The notes: generated by a model not told the origin, from the sequence alone. 64,000 nucleotides of DNA from Microcebus murinus (GCF_040939455.1 NC_134129.1:15882001-15946000), one strand, 5' to 3'; numbered from the stretch's first letter, positions 11,125 through 24,239 are shown. Translations and numbers: made by a program.

Positions 11125-11745
11125 AAAAAAATAGTTAAAGGGAAAATGACAAACAATGAAGAAGTTTATAACTTGTATTAAAAGCTGATAAAGAATATCT
11201 TTTCTATATAAAGGATTCTTATGAGGAAATAGATGAACACAGCAATAGAAAAATGGGCTAAGTGCGTGAATGGTAAATTAATAAAAGAAAAAGAAACGGA
11301 CAACACACATGAAAAATCATCCATCTCACTAGTAATTAAAGAAATGCAAATTTAAAAAAACGAGACACCACTTTCACAGTGTTAGGTCAGCGGAAGAAAA
11401 CATTGACAATATCCAGTGTTAGCCACGGGTGTAACAGGATGGCAGTGTAGACTAATAAAACTCAGAATGGCGGGAGTAGGTGTTGGAGAGGTTCCAATTT
11501 GGCAACAACCATTCTAAGAAGCCACAAAACATGCACATCTTTGACTCAACACCTCTAGGAATTTATCCTAAGGAAATAAGTTAGGAAAGATTTAGCTATA
11601 GGCTGTTTATGATAATAAAATATTGGAAACAACCAAGCTCTCTAATAGAGGAGAATTCGTTAAACGTGTTATGACACATCCATTGTGTGTATCTTGAAGT
11701 GGGGAAAACCCCCTACATATAGAAAACAAGTTAGTGCAATCTTAC
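11125..11745 (+). mobile_element. L1/HAL1-like 3' fragment
   Basis: GAAATGCAAATTTAAAAAAA, TATCCAGTGTTAGCCACGG, ACACCTCTAGGAATTTATCC and ATATTGGAAACAACCAAGC follow the 3' end of L1 ORF2 or HAL1. It is heavily mutated and carries no open frame. Confidence 0.7.
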
Positions 11746-14640
11746 ATTTGGTTTTATAGATTAAGGTTTGGAAGGATATTCAAGAAATGTTAACGGTGGT
11801 TTGCTTTTTTTGCCCATTTGTACTCTCCAATTTATCTTAAATGATAAATTTAAGTGGAAAGTACAACATGAAAAAGGGAAGAAAAGATTAAGGAATGTTA
11901 AACTGCCTACTTTAACAAGGGCTTTTGCTGGCCTCCCTTTCTCTCTCTTCTGGGGGAGGGAAGAGTGCTTCTGCCTCCTTTCTGGAGTGCTTCTACAGAT
12001 CTCTCTGGAAGACAGAACTGAATCCCCATTTGCCCTGCACAGAGAGGCTTCTGAGTCCATGGTGGGTGTCCGTGCCTGGCTCCCCCAGGGTTTGAGAGAG
12101 ACCTTACAGTGATAAGCAAGCTTGGTCAGAAAGGAGACTTTTGATCTCTACGCCTAGACAGACAATTCCGAGGCTGAGCTAAGCCTCGCTCATCTTGTCA
12201 ATGTTAAGGAAAAAGGCCTTTTCACATAGAGCAGGGCAAGTTTTCCTTTTATTTTAGAAATATAATATTTCTTGAATGCCCCAGTATCCTTGCACATAGA
12301 TATGTATCAGCTTTTGGAAAGAAGAAGAAAAATGGAAGGAAAGGCAAAAGGACATCAGACGTTGCTATTTATCTACAGACCCTGTCCTGTGTATGTTTTA
12401 AGACTGCTCCTTCATATCTCCTTCTGAATTTTACAACTTTTTTAATAAGGTTTCCTTTTGGTATCTCTATGCTTTTCAGAGGAAGAGGTTTGGAGCTTGT
12501 CGGAGTCCTTTCATGTCTGACTGATAAAGCTGCAATGTTTATTTAGATTCAGTCACTGTGAATCCATTTCAGAATTGTATATTATGCCCCTGCCCCCTGA
12601 TCAATTGCTGTTGCCTTTTCCCCTCGCCTTAGGCCCACTCCGAGATGTCCAGTGAATTTAAGCGATGTAAATCAGAGCTCTGGGATGGAATGATACTAAA
12701 AAAATTATTTCTAAGCTCCAGGACTATATGCAATTGGTTTATTTCCAAATGTGCCTAGCCGCCCCGATTCCTCACTCCAACCTCAACCCACCTCACTCGA
12801 TTTTGTGTTATTTTATTTCGCTTTTTGTTTCCTTTTTCAACCTAGGCCCTTTATTTTTTCTGATCGTGCCTCATCTGGATGGAATTGCAGTGTTATCCTT
12901 TTCCACCTGATGGATAATTTCCTGCGTTGCGCAGTTGCAAGACAATCTGGTGAACACTCCTTCCTCCCGCTGAGCCAAGACGTTTCATAATTCTTCAGTC
13001 CTCGCTGGCCGATCCAGCTCAGAAGCTGCAGTGACTCAGAAAAGGATGAATGTTTCCTTTGGTCTTATCTTTTTTTTTCTTTTAGTTTCTAAGTACATGT
13101 CTTAAACTTTATCTAGGACTGTTAGGGCTGGTCGAATTCTGCTTCAGAAGTAAAGGGACTAAGTTTTCATAGCCATTCGCTTCCCTGGTGACTTTCTGTG
13201 ACTCCAAAAAAAGGTCACAGAGAGTCGCTGCACTTTGCTTCCCCATCTGTGTATCATAAGACCTCACAAAGCCCCATCAGGTTGGATGAGCCTCGTTTAT
13301 AGAGTGCTCAGCAATCCTTGAAGGACATGCGTCCCCCAAAAGTCTCTTCATAGTTAGCAGACCTGCAACTAGGCAGGCAGACATTCTACAAAACAGAGTG
13401 ATTAGCTCCTCTCCCAGATCTAGTAGTCAGTTTTATAAACGAGTTCTCACCCCACTGCTAGCTCCTCTCTGCGTTCCCCATAGGTATTACAATCTTTATT
13501 TCTAATTATTAAAAAAAATTGTGGGTCTTTTTTCTCCTTGGGAAAAATCGGAGCCATTTTAGCAGTAGGAAAAAGAGAAATCAAAACTACGTAAGGAACC
13601 TCTGCTGGGTGATTTGCATGTTCTTTTTGTTGATCATGGTGGTTTCATAGGAGTATACGTATATCAGAAGTTACCAAAGTTGGCACTTTAAATAAACGTG
13701 TTCAGTCGATTGTATTAAAACAAAACACAAAGCTATATACAACATTCCGAACCCTGGCTAGCCCATGAGCTCCCTTAAGTACCTTGAATTGTGACTAATA
13801 AATAGCTGTTGATGTTTTTAAAACATCATAAGGAAATAATATTGGCTGGGGCAAAACTTTCTAAAGTGGCTTAGGGTCTTATTTTTTTTTTTTTTTTTTT
13901 TTGCCCACTTTCAGAATCTAAGAACTTAAAGCCAGATTCTGTTTCTGGGAAAAGAGATTTAAGGGTAATTTGCCATTAGAAAGATGACAAAGTGATAAAA
14001 TTCTACCAGAAATTATTTAAGACAAAGCTGTATACAGCAGACAGCTGCAAATTCACTCTTAAAGAACCTTTAAAAATTGAAGGATTCACTTGTGTACCAT
14101 CTTAATTGCTATCATATGGTTAACTTGTCACCAGTTTCTTGGGGCCTGTGATTTTAGGCAGTATTTATTGGTCAATTCTGAGGCTAAAATTTCAAACAAG
14201 TTTCTATACATTGGAACAGGGAGATACGAAGCAAGAAAAGAGTCCACTATCATTTAAATGGTGAGAAATTGCCTTTTCTCTTTCACTATCAAAAGTACAT
14301 GAATTTTACTAATGTCCTTAGATAAAATGTTAAAACTATTTATAGACAGGCGCAGACCCACTGGGCACTTGGAGCAACTGAAGAATATTCCAGAGTGACA
14401 CTGGATTACATTTGCTGGGGAGGGAATTGCTAGCAGGGCCGGGGTTTCCCACGAGATCTTGGTTCTTGGAGTTGTAAACCAAATCCATTTTTCTCCTTAT
14501 CATAGCCAAGCTTGTTTGGTTACAATATCCTTGGTGCTCTGTGTGTGTTACCTTTACCTAAACTTCATACTTTGAAATAGGTCCATCGTTCCCATTTTAC
14601 ATAGAAGCTTCTTGAAGATGGAATGCATTCCATCTATCCC
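11746..14640. other. Long unassigned stretch, AT-rich
   Basis: About 2.9 kb with few recognised repeats. It holds a T-run at 13880-13902 and the octamer-like GATTTGCATG near 13611. Inverted pieces GTGACTTTCTGTGACTCC and GGTCACAGAGAGTC sit around 13187-13225. The low repeat content could reflect constraint, but this cannot be told from one genome. Confidence 0.35.
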
Positions 14641-14649
14641 AGGTCACAT

Positions 14650-14835
14650 GATATTATTAATAATACTAATAATGACAAACACCTCTGTAGCATTCCCTTT
14701 GTGCTAGGTGCTATACCAATTGCTCTCCATACATGAACACATTCATCCTCCCAATAATCCTAAGAGATAAGGAATACCATTATTCCCACTAGAGATGAGG
14801 AACTGAAGTAAGAAGAAGACTAGTCACTTGTCGAA
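14650..14835 (-). mobile_element. MIR, antisense
   Basis: TTTGTGCTAGGTGCTATACC, CACATTCATCCTCCCAATAA and ACTAGAGATGAGGAACTGAA are in antisense MIR order. Confidence 0.8.
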
Positions 14836-14846
14836 GTTCTCTGTCT

Positions 14847-14912
14847 TAGTCCATTTTGTGCTGCTATAACAGCATACCACAGACCGGGTCATTTATAAAG
14901 AAAAGAAATTTG
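14847..14912 (-). mobile_element. MaLR LTR fragment (THE1/MST-like), part 1
   Basis: TTAGTCCATTTTGTGCTGCT and CAGACCGGGTCATTTATAAA are the antisense 3' end of a THE1/MST-type LTR. An Alu splits it; it resumes at 15260. Confidence 0.7.
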
Positions 14913-15243
<331 letters not shown>

Positions 15244-15259
15244 AAAGAAAAGAAATTTG

Positions 15260-15325
15260 TTTGTCAGAGTTCTGGAGGCTGGGACATCCCATAGCAAGGT
15301 GCCATCACCTGGCAAGAGCAAGAAA
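15260..15325 (-). mobile_element. MaLR LTR fragment, part 2
   Basis: CAGAGTTCTGGAGGCTGGGA continues the LTR cut at 14912. The match fades by about 15325. Confidence 0.6.
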
Positions 15326-15494
15326 TTTCCATAGAGTACTATTCAGCCCCATGTGGCTCCCTTGGTCCCCAAATACCTGAGAGTTCATTGTTAGGTAGCC
15401 ATCCTTTTGGAGTAAACATTGCCTCTTTTCTGAATTTCCTTTTAAAGAAAATTTCTTTGGCAGGGTAAAATTATATCACTTTCCCCTTAAGATA

Positions 15495-15712
15495 GTAATT
15501 TGATAGCGGTTAAGTGCATAGATTCAGGCCAGACACCCAGGGACCAAATGCTAGCTGCACCATTTATAAGCTATGTGCCCTTCCCTCTCTTCTTACTGCA
15601 ACCTGTCTGTGTCTTTTTTTTTTTTCACTCTGTAAAATAGGGATGATAACACCTGTATAGCTCATAGCATGGTAGCTGGCACATAGTAGATGCTCAATAA
15701 ACATCAGTATCA
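15495..15712 (+). mobile_element. MIR
   Basis: GCGGTTAAGTGCATAGATTC, AAAATAGGGATGATAACACC and GCTGGCACATAGTAGATGCT follow MIR. A T-rich piece interrupts the middle. Confidence 0.8.
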
Positions 15713-16403
15713 CCCTGACAATGAGGCTGTAAGGGAAAGGCATTGCAAAACCAGCCAGGAGCCCTGCTGCTGGGCCTGCTTCCCCAAATGCCATCTGAGT
15801 GACCTTGACCAAGCGCATTAATTTTCCTCACCTGACAAATGGCAACACTGAAGCCCCTCGTGCCTAGTTCCCAGCTGCGGCAGACCTGCGACAGGGGTTT
15901 TGAGGATAAAATGACGTCATTGAAATCAAAGAGACTTGGAAAGAGTAAACGGATCTTTACAAATAATCAGTATTCTCAGGGGGAAATAGTTTGTTCGTTC
16001 AACAAGTATTTCCCTAGTGGCCTACCAGGTGCAAGGACCAAAACACGGTTTTATCTTTTAGCAGCTGGTAAAACCTGCTCTGCAATAGAAGAAATTCAAA
16101 AAAGAGCATGAAAGCTGGTTACAAATAGGGACAATATCAGAAATGAGGGATGAGAGGGAAAGACCAACTGCATCTTCTTCACATTGTGTACAGCAGGTGA
16201 CCTCCACCGAGTTCTCCTGAACTCCCCTGAGCATGGCCCGCCCAGAGCCTGCGATCTTGCAATCTGTTCAAACCAGGCCCAGGTGAAGCTCAGCTGGGCA
16301 GATATTTCTAAAGAGCTTGCAGGAGAAGCCATTTCCACATATCACGCCCATGGCTCTCATTTCACGCAAGCTGCTTGCCAAAGGGGAGAACTGTTTGTTA
16401 TTG
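15713..16403. other. Unassigned sequence
   Basis: CAACAAGTATTTCCCTAGTG near 16000 looks like a generic old repeat. Nothing else is recognised. Confidence 0.35.
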
Positions 16404-16418
16404 AAAAGCTCTGAGACT

Positions 16419-16759
16419 GGCCGGGCGCGGTGGCTCACGCCTATAATCCTAACACTCTGGGAGGCCGAGGCGGGAGGATCGCTCTAGGTCAGGAGTTCGA
16501 AACCAGCCTGAGCAAGAGCGAGACCCCCCCCCCCCGTCTCTACTATAAATAGAAAGAAATTAATTGGCCAACTAATATATATAGAAAAAAATTAGCCGGG
16601 CATGGTGGTGCGTGCCTGTAGTCCCAGCTACTCGGGAGGCTGAGGCAGGAGGATCGCTTGGGCCCAGGAGTTTGAGGTTGCTGTGAGCTAGGCTGACGCC
16701 ATGGCACTCACTCTAGCCTGGGCAACACAGTGAGACTGTCTCAAAAAAAAAAAGGAAAA
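16419..16759 (+). mobile_element. Alu, sense, with internal C-run
   Basis: Full dimer with target duplication GAAAAGCTCTGAGAC at 16403-16417 and 16760-16774. The GACCCCGTCTC motif has expanded to about eleven C residues near 16525. Confidence 0.97.
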
Positions 16760-16774
16760 GAAAAGCTCTGAGAC

Positions 16775-17734
16775 CATTGCTGCGGGAAATTTGGGATTTG
16801 GACCACATTCTCCCTGCAACCCCTGGCCCAAGTTCATTGCAAATACTCTAGATTTCATTTGCACCCAGGCCACAGTGAAAGGGCAGGTGCTGTCACTGTG
16901 TGGTTCTTACAGCTTTGGCTCACAGCATTGGTGTCTCATTCCTCCAACTTTGCCTTTTTTTGATGCTCTCTGTTTTCCTTTGCTTTCCTTGTGTCCATAA
17001 ACAAGGTCTTGGTGGAGGGGGACGAGGCGGGTAGCGTGTGAGCCACAGCCCCTCGGACACTTTTGTCCAGGGAGTTTAATAGAGGCTTTTGGAGTCTTGC
17101 AAAGCGAAGTGAGAAATAGCAGCTGCTTGCCCACGTGGGGCCCCAATCAATGATGAGCCGTGCGTGTGTCTGACAAAAAGGTAAACAACACACTCCAAAA
17201 TAGGACAGTTAGGGGGAGGGCCCCCGAAAGAGGCTTAGCAGCACGGGGAGAGGCAGAGGTGCAGGTTGTTGGTTACTGAGGGGCTGACACACAGGTGCGA
17301 TGCCAGCGTCGCTTCAGGAAAAGGTCCCCATGCCCCAAACCCGGAAGGAACCTGAGCTCCATTAAGTCCCATATGTTACACACCTGGGCTTCATGTAGGC
17401 TCTCAGCTCAGCACAGCCTGCCTCCTTGGACAGCTGACTTATTTTTTTTTTTTTTTTTAAAGAAAACATGCATTGCAGAATTTACACTTCAAACTGGTGA
17501 CTGCCCTCCCTCAAGTCACCACCCTGGAGGCACATACCTTTTTGTCCACCAGGGCCACCGTAGAATGTTCTTTTAGGTAACAGGCCTCCAAGCGAAGATA
17601 AAGTCTTCTGAGCTTTTCCAGTGGTGGCAAGCCAAACGTTGGCTTGGATTTGGGGAAAGATGCTTCCATTTGATAAACGAAACATGGGATCACCCAGCAA
17701 TGTGGTTTGGCGTGGAAAAACAGGACACAAGTTA
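16775..17734. other. Unassigned sequence
   Basis: About 1 kb with a T-run at 17442-17458. Open frames up to 128 codons appear on the minus strand (17511-17897), with no recognised domain and partly within a MIR. Confidence 0.35.
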
Positions 17735-17925
17735 GTATACAATCACAGCTCATGTTTATTGAGGCAGGCCCAGTACTGTTTTCAGTGTTCTGGGTAGATA
17801 GCGGTATCTTATTTAATTCTCCAAATAGCCCCATGGGTTGGATAGTTAGCATCTCAGCTTTACAGAGCAGGAAACTGAGGAAAGGGGAGTTGAACACGTG
17901 CCCAGTGTTGCATGGCTGCCCGGAA
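17735..17925 (-). mobile_element. MIR, antisense
   Basis: GCTCATGTTTATTGAGGCAG, TATTTAATTCTCCAAATAGC and CAGGAAACTGAGGAAAGGGG are in antisense MIR order. Confidence 0.75.
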
Positions 17926-18214
17926 GTCTGATTGCAGAAGTCTTGCTCTTAAACGGTCACTAGACTGTCTCCCTGTTTACTTGAGTGGTTTATAAGCTGC
18001 TGACTTGAGGGGTTACCAGAGGGACTTCCTGACTCAGTCTCCTACTTTTCCACAGTTCTGCAGGAACTGCAGTCTCACCGTTAGAATTACTCTTCCAGCA
18101 TTTTGTTTGACAGGGGCACGTATGTTCATTTGGAGAGCATTCATTTAAATAGCCCAATAAATTAAAAAGACTCAGAGACCAGGGAGATGCGAACATGCAA
18201 AATAGGACCGATGC

Positions 18215-18407
18215 ATTTTTCTGTGGGAGGTGAACGAAGTTGTCACGTTTTACTCTGCGAAGTAAACAGTTTTTAAATGTATTTCACTATCCTTTTGTTA
18301 AAGACTAACTTAAAAAAATAATAAGTAGGAATTTAAAAAATATCAAAATTTGAAAGCTCCATGAATTTATTCCCCTGAACAAATCACTACATTGTTCTTA
18401 TTTTTCT
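18215..18407 (+). repeat. 193-bp duplicated unit, left copy
   Basis: It matches 18761-18954 at roughly nine positions in ten. It starts ATTTTTCTGTGGGAGGTGAA and ends TTGTTCTTATTTTTCT. The Alu at 18408-18759 separates the copies. Confidence 0.9.
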
Positions 18408-18759
18408 TCTTCTTCTTTTTTTTTTTTTTTTTTTTTTTGAGACAGAGTCTCGCTTTGTTGCCCAGGCTAGAGTGAGTGCCGTGGCGTCAGCCTAGCTCAC
18501 AGCAACCTCAAACTCCTGGGCTCAAGCGATCCTCCTGCCTCAGCCTCCCAGGTTGCTGGGACTACAGGCATGCACCACCATGCCTGGCTAATTTTTTCTA
18601 TATATATTTTTAGTTGGCCAATAAATTTCTTTCTATTTTTAGTAGAGACGGGGGTCTCGCTCTTGCTCAGGCTGGTTTCGAACTCCTGACCTTGATCGAT
18701 CCTCCCACCTCGGCCTCCCAGAGTGCTAGGATTCCAGGCGTGAGCCACTGCGCCCAGCC
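18408..18759 (-). mobile_element. Alu, antisense, at a duplication junction
   Basis: A T-run of about 23 and a TCT-rich edge lead into GAGACAGAGTCTCGC. The likely 9-bp target duplication is TATTTTTCT (18399-18407 and 18760-18768), which is also where the two 193-bp units would meet. Confidence 0.93.
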
Positions 18760-18760
18760 T

Positions 18761-18954
18761 ATTTTTCTATGGGAGATGAACGAAGTTGTCACGTTTTCCT
18801 TTGCTAAGTAAACAGTTTTTAAATGTATTTCACTATCATTCTGTTGAAGACTAACTTAAAAAAACACAATAAGTAGGAATTTTAAAATATCAAAATCTAA
18901 AAGCTCCATAAATTTATTCCCATGAACAAATCACTACGTTGTTCTTATTTTTCT
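18761..18954 (+). repeat. 193-bp duplicated unit, right copy
   Basis: Partner of 18215-18407. Differences are scattered substitutions and one small indel near the ACTTAAAAAAA run, so the duplication is not very recent. Confidence 0.9.
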
Positions 18955-20139
18955 CATTTTGCCTCAAACCAGTGAAAATGGGGCCCCAAACCACTGAGGG
19001 GCACCCATGCAAGATCTGATATTTGGGAGCAAGATCTGATATTTGGGAGTTACCCTTTGACATTGTATTAGCAACTCTTTTCATTTTGAACATAGCTGGA
19101 AAAAGCCAGGATGGTATTTATTATATTAATTTATAACTCAGACTTCCCACTAACTTAATCTGGTTTCTGTCCTCCCCAACACACAATTAGTCTGAATATT
19201 TGAGGTTTCCCTATTGTCTCCAGGAAAGTTCTGGGAGACAAGGTCAAATCACGGGCAAGCTGCACAGGTCAGACGTACTGTGTTTTGAGCCATAGGAACT
19301 TGTCCCTAAATCATTTTTAAAGTAAAATCACCATGTCACCCAAGTAATTAAGTGTTTCGACCAAATGAATGAGTAGGTCTTCGGCCAAAGCTAAAGAGCA
19401 TATTTTAAAGATGATCACCGATTTAAAAACGATAATTCGTCACAGTACGAATGGACACAGAGAATTAACTTCAGCCTTGAGACCCAGGCATGGCTCTGAT
19501 CAATGTTTGGGTGGGTCTGATTTGTTTTGGGCCAGTGACCTTTTCCTGCTCCATTTTTTTTTTTCCCCAGACCTATTGTGACCATTTGACATTACAGAGT
19601 CCTTCTTAGTTTACAAGTTGCAGGTTATCTTGAGTGCAATGTCTCCTTTTCTGGGGTTGTATATGAAAATTCAACCAGGTAAGCCACATACCGTCACCTT
19701 ATTTTAGCATTTATTCCTTTGGTGTCTTGGGGACAATCTGTCAAAAGTGCGTGAAACGTCTTAACATCTTCCTTTTTTAAATAAAGCAAAGCACACTGTG
19801 AGGAAGGACTACTTCAGTGAAATCTTGAAAGATCAAAAATCAAAGGCTGCACTTGATACACTTATAAAATCTGCGAGTCTTAAGCCAAGTCTCTGTACCT
19901 TTGAGTCACCCAGATAATTTGGACTGTGTAGACAATCAATCACTTCAAATATTTCAGAATTTGGACCACTCACGTCCACCCTCAGTTTTCAGAGTGATTC
20001 AGAAGGCAAACCAAAATAAAGATAAGGGCTTTGAGGTTTTTAGTAAAAAAAAAAAAAAATTTCCCAGCAAGCCAAGTGGCTGTGGACTTCTGGAAATAGA
20101 CGTGTCTGAATCCCCATGTGGGTCCCTGTCATTTATATT
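18955..20139. other. Unassigned sequence
   Basis: It includes a 21-bp tandem doubling of GCAAGATCTGATATTTGGGA at 19009-19050 and a short A-run at 20046-20059. No gene is seen. Confidence 0.4.
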
Positions 20140-20260
20140 CCTATGACCTTGAGCAACTTCACTTCTCTATGTCTCAGTTTCCACATGGGTTAAAAAAAAG
20201 GGGGGGTGAAGAAAGATACTATATGTAAAGTTCTTAGCGCTCTATCTAGTGCACGACAAA
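20140..20260 (+). mobile_element. MIR fragment
   Basis: TATGACCTTGAGCAACTTCA and TGTCTCAGTTTCCACATGGG are MIR landmarks. It fades into an A/G-rich run. Confidence 0.6.
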
Positions 20261-20971
20261 AGGTCAAAAAATGTGGCAGAGAAGGATCTGAGCTCACCGA
20301 ATATTCTATGTCCCCCCCTACATTTCCCAGAATCCCTTGGTGTTGGTTGGAACCAATGGACTGTGAGCCTGTGTGTCACATCCGGGCTGAGGCAGTTGAA
20401 AGTTGGTGGATGTCCCCTCCCACTCCTCCTGCCATAGCAAAACCTTGAAAGCTCCTTGTTGAGATGGTGGCATCACCAGATGGAAGGATCCTGAATCCCT
20501 GAGTCACTGCCTGGAGGAAGACTCCTGCAGAACCACCTCAAAGTTTGTGTAAAGGTACCTCAAACTTTGCCGTGTAAAAAAGCACTGAAGTTTTGAGGAC
20601 TGTCAGTTGTTGCAACTCACATTAATTACCCTGCTCTGGCTTGTGATTGAGATACATATATACTCTCACTCAACTCATCAAACCACATTTCTTCCGCCTG
20701 GAACCCATTTTCATGATGCTAACTCAGTTTCCTCTGGGTAGGAAATCCAGAGAAGTCTTTCTGGCTCATGCAGAGTTTAATTCCTCTTGACCTACAAGAA
20801 GAGAAGCCTATTTTAGTGGTGTGACTTCCATCCAGCCAGTTACCAAGTCATTGGGAAGAATCTATGAGCTTGCTCGGTGGCCTGCCAAGATTTCCAAATT
20901 CTCTTCTCAGATTATTTCTACTCATATATAATTTTCCACAGTCAAATGTAGTATTTTCTTTTTAGCTTAAA

Positions 20972-20974
<3 letters not shown>
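20261..20974. other. Unassigned sequence, possible ancient repeat
   Basis: 20320-20640 (CATTTCCCAGAATCCCTTGG and AAAGCTCCTTGTTGAGATGG) looks like a worn interspersed repeat. The family is not identified. Confidence 0.3.
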
Positions 20975-21325
<351 letters not shown>

Positions 21326-21359
21326 TAGTAAATTTAAGACCTGAATGAAAACTGGCTAT

Positions 21360-21730
21360 ACTAGTCTCCTAGAACTTCCCTAACAAAGTACCGCAAACAA
21401 CAGGAGTCTATTTTCTCACAGTTCTGGAGGCCGGAAGTCCAAGATCAAGTTGTCAGCAGGGTTGCTTTCCCTCCAAGGCCTCTCTCCTTGGCTTGTAACT
21501 GGTCCCCATTTCCCTGTGCCCTCATGTCATCTTCTCTGTACACCTGTGTCCAAATCTCCTCTTGTTATAACCACCCCAGGCCAATGGGATCAAGGCCCAC
21601 CCTAATGACCTCATTTTAATTTAATGACCTCTATAAAGACCCTTTCTACAAATACAGTCTCGATATGAGGTACTGGGAGTTAGGACTTCAATATAGGAAT
21701 TGTGGCAGGTATATTATTCAGCCTGTAACA
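21360..21730 (-). mobile_element. MLT1-type MaLR LTR, antisense
   Basis: CTAGTCTCCTAGAACTTCCC at the left, CTCACAGTTCTGGAGGCCGG, TATAAAGACCCTTTCTACAA and the terminal TTCAGCCTGTAACA are in antisense MLT1 order over almost the full LTR. Confidence 0.85.
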
Positions 21731-21938
21731 CTGGGCAACCGGAATTTCAGGGAAAAGTGACACCCAAACATTGGAGTTACTGGCTTTGGGTTCACTATGT
21801 GAATCTGACACAGGCACAGTGAGCAAACTCGGTGTGCCCAACTGCCAGGTTCTTGGAACCAATTACAAGGTCGTAGCAGCTAGTCAGCCTGTAGAGTTTT
21901 TAATTTAGCTAATTTAAATGATCTCAAGATTGATCATT

Positions 21939-22286
21939 GGCTGGGTGTAGTGGCTCACGCCTGTAATCCTAGCACTCTGGGAGGCCGAGGCGGGAGGATC
22001 ACTCAAGGTCAGGAGTTCGAGACCAGCCTGAGCAAGAGTGAGACGCCCCGTCTCTACTAAAAATAGAAAGAAATTAATTGGCCAACTAAAAAAAAAAAAT
22101 ATATATATATATATATAAAATTAGCCGGGCATGGTGGCACATGCCTGTAGTCCCAGCTACTCAGGAGGCTGAGGCAGGAGGATCGCTTGAGCCCAGGAGT
22201 TGGAGGTTGCTGTGAACTAGGCTGATGCCATGGCACTCTAGCCCGGGCAACAGAGTGAGACTGTATCTCAAACCAAAAAAAAAAAA
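21939..22286 (+). mobile_element. Alu, sense
   Basis: Full dimer with target duplication AGATTGATCATT at 21927-21938 and 22287-22298. The arm linker has grown a run of about 13 A followed by (AT)9. Confidence 0.97.
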
Positions 22287-22298
22287 AGATTGATCATT

Positions 22299-23754
22299 AA
22301 TGTATCTACAGCCAGTTGGAAGGGTACAGGCTTTAAAAAGTCACTTGACGCCATGAAGTGGGACGTGTATAAAAATAATAAAATTTTCAAAATACATAAA
22401 TAAAGAGCCATTTCCGATGGAACTATGAGTGGGCTCGTCCGTGATTTCCCTTGCTCGAAGTTGATAAACAACAACAGAACATTTCAAAGCAAAAGAATGC
22501 CCAGTTCACCGTTTGTGCTTTCACTGTCGTGCGTTGGTTTGGTTTGTGTTTGTCACTCGGCTGGAACCTGAGGACTGGACCAGCCCATTTGCTGATTTAG
22601 TTCGAGCCCTTGGTTGACGTGTCTACCTCAGGGGCCGCTTTCCAGCCCTGCTGGGGAACGCTCCATCCAAATAAATAAAGCTGAGGCCAGAGTCTTTCAC
22701 AATTAGAGGAAGACATTTCCTTTTAGATTGGTTTTGCTGTACTTTTCTTAAAACATGTAAAAAAGACCAGTTTGGGGTTTCAGATCAAGACTCTTGGAGC
22801 AGGGCGATGTGATTAGTTGCTGGCCTTTTTAAGACGAGTCACTATCCAAATTAAGTAATAAATGAATAAATAATGCCTCGGCTCAGGAGTTAACAGAGCC
22901 GGCTTGCCTAAGAGGCAGACGATGATCATTTGCAAAGGGCTTTGCAGGCAAAATGTCTCAGCCAGCCGTTGGGAGAGAAACCCATTTGGGATCACATCCA
23001 CCAGGACAGTCCTTGCTGGTGACTACAAGAAATCTAACCAATCATTCTCAGATCCTGGACTAGATTCCAGGTTAGGTTAGAAAGAAGATGCTTTCTTTGG
23101 GCATGCACAGAGTTTGGACAGGGAGGGAGGCCTATTTTCTGGCGGTGTTAGGGAGAGGGTGGGCAGGGGCTCCAAAGAAACCCCGAATGGTCTGGGCCAA
23201 CATGCTAAGTGTTTGCTCGTGGCCCAGGGGTCCAGGAGCAAGCGTCATGGCAAACAAGGTGGGTCGGAGGCCATCGCATGGGGGCGAGTCTGCGTGGCCT
23301 TCCGGGAGCCTGCAGGGCAGCCCAGACCCGACCCCAACGACCCCTCGGCTGGGATCGTGCCCCGTGTGCCCAGGCAGGTCAGCGAGGCTGCAGGGAGCCT
23401 GCACCCCACCCAGAAGGGACCTGGAGGGGACCCGCCTTCCACTCGTCGCACCTGTCTGTTTTCCTGCCATGCACCAGGGACAAACGAACTCGCCTTCCGA
23501 GCTGGGACCCCAGGCCTCTGTCTGTCGCCCCTTCTAGCTGCTCGTTCCCGGAGGTCGGTCTGTGCTCGCCACCGGCGCTGAGCACTTCTGAGCCTTGGTT
23601 ACTCACAGGGCTGCCATGGGGCTTACGTTCACAAAATGCTCAGCACATGGCTGGCACGTGGAGAGGGCCGCACCGGCGTTTCTCAAAGTAATGAGTCACA
23701 GAGGCGGATACGATCTGCTCGCTGCAGGCGTCTGCTGGCCGGCTGTGCCTGAAG
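22299..23754. other. Unassigned sequence, GC-rich in its right half
   Basis: 22480-22800 has no recognised repeat. 23090-23750 is GC-rich with open frames of up to 160 codons in several frames on both strands. They overlap one another and none resembles a known family, so they are not called as genes. Confidence 0.35.
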
Positions 23755-23988
23755 GGGAGTGGAGGCCAGGCTCAGGCCCGCCGGGGAGTGGAGGCCAGGC
23801 TCAGGCCCACGGGGGAGTGGAGGCCAGGGCTGTGCCCGAGGGGGAGTGGAGGCCAGGCTCAGGCCCTCGGGGGAGTGGAGGCCAGGCTCAGGCCCTCGGG
23901 GGAGTGGAGGCCAGGCTCAGGCCCTCGGGGGAGTGGAGGCCAGGGCTGTGCCCGCGGGGGAGTGGAGGCCAGGCTGGGGCTCGCCGCG
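23755..23988 (+). repeat. 29-bp G-rich minisatellite (8 units)
   Basis: The unit is GGGGAGTGGAGGCCAGG followed by CTCAGGCCCTCG, repeated eight times with variant ends (CTCAGGCCC or GCTGTGCCC). Because 29 is not a multiple of three, all forward frames stay open across it, which creates artificial open frames of up to 171 codons. Confidence 0.95.
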
Positions 23989-24239
23989 CTCAGGGACGCA
24001 GCAGTGGCCTTGCCGGGCCTCCCGCTGTCTGGCTGAGCGGAACAATCCCAGAGCTCTGCGGGAAGAGCCTTGGGAGTTCTCAGCCTCGGGAGTGCTGGTG
24101 TGAGTTCTGACTTCGTGTTCCCATCAGCAAGTCATGCAGCCCCAGTGGCCTCCGCTGCTTCATCAGTAGAAGAGAGCCGGAGTGGTTTGACTGTGAATGT
24201 ATTCCAGCACGTCCTTCCTAATACCAAAGGCATTCTCTT
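23989..24239. other. Unassigned GC-rich flank of the minisatellite
   Basis: The right half (24105-24180) weakly resembles MIR (CAAGTCATGCAGCCCCAGTG). Confidence 0.3.

Noticed and set aside
23595..24110. 171-codon and other overlapping open frames
   Set aside because: They arise because a 29-bp repeat without stops stays open in every forward frame.
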